DNA from: Candidatus Bathyarchaeota archaeon
GTDB lineage: Archaea > Thermoproteota > Bathyarchaeia > Bathyarchaeales > Bathycorpusculaceae
Length of the DNA: 52,954 nt
NCBI GenBank assembly: GCA_013388905.1
Contig: JACAEI010000020.1
Coordinates: forward strand, 1 to 52,954
Reading direction: 5' to 3'
A program made the position numbers and the translations under genes. The notes beneath the pieces are model-generated. The model searched no databases, was not told where the DNA came from, and saw nothing but the letters and a program-made list of their open reading frames with translations. Positions 51,065-52,954 of the stretch are shown piece by piece. Numbering within the stretch: the stretch's first letter is position 1; each line of letters begins with the position of its first letter.

Positions 51065-51832
51065 TTGTCTTTCCGTGCCAAAATAGAACAAACCTCTAAA
51101 AATAAAAAATCTAATATCGTTTTGGCTTTAGACTTTCCTTTTGAAACGCCAGAAAATCGCGCGAATCTTTTCTCTAAAGCAGAAAGCGTCTTGGAAGCAG
51201 TAAATCCTTACATCTGTGCTGTGAAATTTAACCATCATCTGGTTCTCCCCTTAGGGACGTTTGATGGTGTTCAAAGACTTGTAAAAAGGACGCACGATTT
51301 AGGGCTCATGGCGATTATGGACTGTAAAGTAAATGATATTGGCGCGACCAACCAAGTCATAGCGGAATATTATTATGCCGCAAGCTTTGACGCGCTAATA
51401 GCGAATCCGTTTATTGGATGGGAAGAAGGTTTAAAACCCATTTTCGACGTAGCACGAAAATTGCATCGAGGCGTAATCCTTCTGGTCTACATGAGCCATA
51501 AAGGAGCCAGTGAAGGTTATGGACAAACAATAATTGACACAGAAAAAAGCGAAAAAACACTGCAATATGTTTCCTTTGCAAAAAAAGCCCTAAAACTCGA
51601 AGCTGACGGCGTAGTTGTAGGTGCCACATATCCAGAAAAAATCAGAGAAGTTCACGAAATTATTGGCGAAAAGATTCCCATATATTCGCCTGGAATCGGC
51701 GCTCAAGGTGGAGAAATAGCCGCTGCCCTTAAGGCTGGTGCCCGTTACCTCATCGTGGGAAGGTCGTTAGCGCAAGCTGAAAATCCCGCGGAATCTGCAA
51801 GGAAAATTCGAGCGCTTGCTAAACTAGAGTAA
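51065..51832 (+). CDS. pyrF: Orotidine 5'-phosphate decarboxylase
   Basis: A protein of 255 residues. LALDF opening, AVKFNHHLVL, the catalytic run MDCKVNDIGATNQ (Lys-Asp pair), VVGATYPEKI and YSPGIGAQGG with VGRSL. It makes UMP in pyrimidine synthesis. The catalytic segment has DCK rather than the common DFK or DLK, and the next residues GATN fit the family's group with longer chains. The start is TTG 51065. Confidence 0.92.
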   Translation: MSFRAKIEQTSKNKKSNIVLALDFPFETPENRANLFSKAESVLEAVNPYICAVKFNHHLVLPLGTFDGVQRLVKRTHDLGLMAIMDCKVNDIGATNQVIAEYYYAASFDALIANPFIGWEEGLKPIFDVARKLHRGVILLVYMSHKGASEGYGQTIIDTEKSEKTLQYVSFAKKALKLEADGVVVGATYPEKIREVHEIIGEKIPIYSPGIGAQGGEIAAALKAGARYLIVGRSLAQAENPAESARKIRALAKLE

Positions 51833-51863
51833 ACCTAAATCATAACAGGAAGAGGCAAGAGCG

Positions 51864-52016
51864 CTATCTCTCTCTTCTTTCCCAAAGCTCTTTTTTAAGC
51901 AAGTCTCTAACGGCTGATCTAATAGCTGAGCTTCTGCTCGGATACATGTTAGCCCGCACAAGCTCATCTAATCCTTCTAAATAAGCCTCCGGCAATAACA
52001 CTGTAACAAGTTTCAT
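51864..52016 (-). CDS. Ribbon-helix-helix (CopG-like) regulator, 50 aa
   Basis: A protein of 50 residues: MKLVTVLLPEAYLEGLDELV as the ribbon and first helix, then YPSRSSAIRSAVRDLLKKEL as the second helix. This is the RHH DNA-binding fold; two chains make one domain. Starting at ATG 52016 gives a complete RHH; a longer frame upstream would run through the operator. It has its own operator and TATA element just upstream. The stop is TAG. Confidence 0.85.
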   Translation of the reverse strand: MKLVTVLLPEAYLEGLDELVRANMYPSRSSAIRSAVRDLLKKELWERRER

Positions 52017-52038
52017 AACGCCAATGCTTCCCCCTAAA

Positions 52039-52058
52039 CATGTTATGCATATAACATG
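52039..52058. promoter_or_regulatory. Operator upstream of the RHH gene
   Basis: Two 8-base arms, CATGTTAT and ATAACATG, form a perfect inverted repeat around GCAT. It lies between a TATA-like element (52064-52073, TTTTATATTT on the reverse strand) and the ATG at 52016. That position suits repression, probably by the RHH protein itself. Confidence 0.55.
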
Positions 52059-52095
52059 CAGCAAATATAAAATTTGGGCAAAAAGGCGAATGGTG

Positions 52096-52425
52096 TTAAG
52101 GCTTTGTATCGCGTATTTCTTTAAACGTATTTTGGAAAGTTTTGTAAATATCCTCGACAAAAAGGCTGCGGCGTCGAATCCCTTGCTGAATAGCACCGGC
52201 GGCTACGAGAACTGAGCCTATGGTCTCGCTTATTGGTGTAGGCTCAGGGAACGCTATTAATGCTAAACCTATTTTTATCAGCTTTGACTTGTTTTTTTCC
52301 CGCCACAATTGTTTTGTGGCTTTTGCTTCTTTAATTGTGCCTCTCATTGCTTGTATCAAATCTACGTAGCTCTCGTTTAATTCATTTAAAGCATGAGTCA
52401 TAGTCTTTATTTCTTCGGTTTTCAT
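52096..52425 (-). CDS. Hypothetical protein, 109 aa
   Basis: A protein of 109 residues. A charged helical N-terminus (THALNELNESYVDLIQAM, KEAKATKQLW) is followed by two hydrophobic stretches around IGLALIAFPEPTPISETIGSVLVAAGAIQQG and a polar end with FVEDIYKTFQNTF. Possibly membrane-associated. I do not recognise it. It is upstream of the RHH gene on the same strand. Confidence 0.5.
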   Translation of the reverse strand: MKTEEIKTMTHALNELNESYVDLIQAMRGTIKEAKATKQLWREKNKSKLIKIGLALIAFPEPTPISETIGSVLVAAGAIQQGIRRRSLFVEDIYKTFQNTFKEIRDTKP

Positions 52426-52673
52426 TTGAATTCCTCGTAACTTCTCTAATATAGAAATGCTAAAGCAGAAAAACTTTGATCCTTTAAAGTCTCTTTAGTT
52501 AATGGTTCATCTCTGCAAAAACCTTGTCAGCTTTTAAAAAATGGTTTGGAAATTCAGTGTCTTGGTTAGAGCAGTTTTATTGTTTAATGAAAATATTGTG
52601 AACCGCCAAAACAGTCTATTTGCACTGTGGAAAATAATAAATTGTGAAAAAACAAATCAGTTAGCAAACTTAA

Positions 52674-52954
52674 ATGGTGGCAGGTTTGGAGACATTTAAT
52701 CCTAAAACCTTTGTGGATGCTGAAATTCCTAGAATAAAAAAGAAAATTGGTGACGAAAGAGCATTAGTTGCGGTTTCAGGAGGCGTCGACAGTTCAACGT
52801 GCGCTGTGTTAACGCATATGGCTATAGGCGAAAACCTCGTTTGTGTAATACTAGATGACGCTTTCATGCGAGAAGGTGAACCTCAACATGTGGCTGAAGT
52901 CCTTTCCAAGCCACCTTTGAATGTTCCCACAAAAGTGGTCAATGTCGGAGAACG
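52674..52954 (+). CDS. guaA: GMP synthase ATP-pyrophosphatase subunit, N-terminal fragment cut by the window edge
   Basis: About 93 residues from ATG 52674 to the edge. The PP-loop VAVSGGVDSSTCAVLTHMAIG and DDAFMREGEPQHV fit the ATP-PPase half of GMP synthase (subunit B in archaea), which adenylates XMP and passes ammonia from the separate amidotransferase. Related PP-loop enzymes cannot be fully ruled out from a fragment. No ribosome site is evident before the ATG. Confidence 0.75.
   Translation, partial: MVAGLETFNPKTFVDAEIPRIKKKIGDERALVAVSGGVDSSTCAVLTHMAIGENLVCVILDDAFMREGEPQHVAEVLSKPPLNVPTKVVNVGE

Noticed and set aside
39139-52058. The RHH protein at 51864 as regulator of the sulfur operators
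   Set aside because: Both sites share an ATG..ATATG..CAT look, but arm sequence and spacing differ, so the similarity is too weak to claim.
1-52954. CRISPR arrays, insertion sequences, integrases
   Set aside because: Reading both strands, I saw no regularly spaced repeats, transposase or integrase motifs. Only a full repeat search could exclude short arrays.

Overview
The window reads as archaeal, most likely from the Bathyarchaeia (MCG) or a close TACK relative. The signs are aRF1, archaeal H4MPT/F420 C1 enzymes (Ftr, F420-dependent Mtd), CofE, an AAA_32/Lon-type protease, archease with RtcB, a eukaryote-type topoisomerase IB, a parvulin, a zinc-containing dicluster ferredoxin, TATA-box promoters and GGTGA-type ribosome sites before ATG, GTG and TTG starts. 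The taxon is an inference. No rRNA is present.

Layout. 0-6.4 kb: the start of an MFS transporter, tRNA-Ala(UGC), a winged-helix regulator, a short GH3-like adenylating enzyme, zinc-ribbon and RDD membrane proteins, a small metallopeptidase and topoisomerase IB. 6.4-8.8 kb: a PLP aminotransferase and release factor aRF1. 8.8-16.2 kb: a C1/F420 block with ftr, cofE (interrupted by an in-frame TAG), an FrhB-like F420 oxidoreductase, an ECF S-component, an AbrB-PhoU protein, and two methylene-H4MPT dehydrogenases in tandem: F420-dependent Mtd and an MtdA/MtdB-like enzyme fused to an unrecognised N-terminal region. 16.2-25.7 kb: a broken ECF-like membrane gene (in-frame TAG, no clear start), a VIT-like protein, an M42 peptidase, archease, adenylate kinase, an MBL hydrolase, RtcB, a zinc-finger/DUF7662 protein and tRNA-Gly(UCC). 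25.7-30.7 kb: a beta-helix surface protein, small membrane and winged-helix genes, and a decayed sodium/solute symporter. 30.7-36.7 kb: HypA with an ATPase-type HypB, parvulin, DUF166, PDO, OsmC, B12-dependent ribonucleotide reductase and rubredoxin. 36.8-39.7 kb: a sulfur-trafficking locus. One strand carries tusA, an iscS-like gene lacking the PLP lysine, iscU and a small CxxC protein. A dsrE gene diverges from it, and each side has the same TATA-plus-palindrome module at the same distance from its start codon. 39.9-44.5 kb: a frameshifted Lon-like protease, superoxide dismutase, ferredoxin and a short PriS-like protein. 44.6-49.3 kb: a thiol-redox group (flavin disulfide reductase, peroxiredoxin-like, glutaredoxin-like, ferredoxin:thioredoxin reductase fused to a rubredoxin-like tail), Nth and a methyltransferase. 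49.4-53 kb: a cation efflux protein, a B3/B4 protein, PyrF, a ribbon-helix-helix regulator with a palindromic operator, and the start of a GMP synthase ATP-PPase.

The genes point to an anaerobe that handles C1 units on H4MPT with F420 and possibly NADP, matures [NiFe] hydrogenase, and invests in thiol/iron-sulfur chemistry and oxygen defence. At least five loci are disrupted (cofE, the ECF-like gene, the Lon-like gene, the symporter and a zinc-ribbon remnant). Some may be assembly errors, others real gene decay. I saw no CRISPR array, insertion sequence, prophage or transposase.
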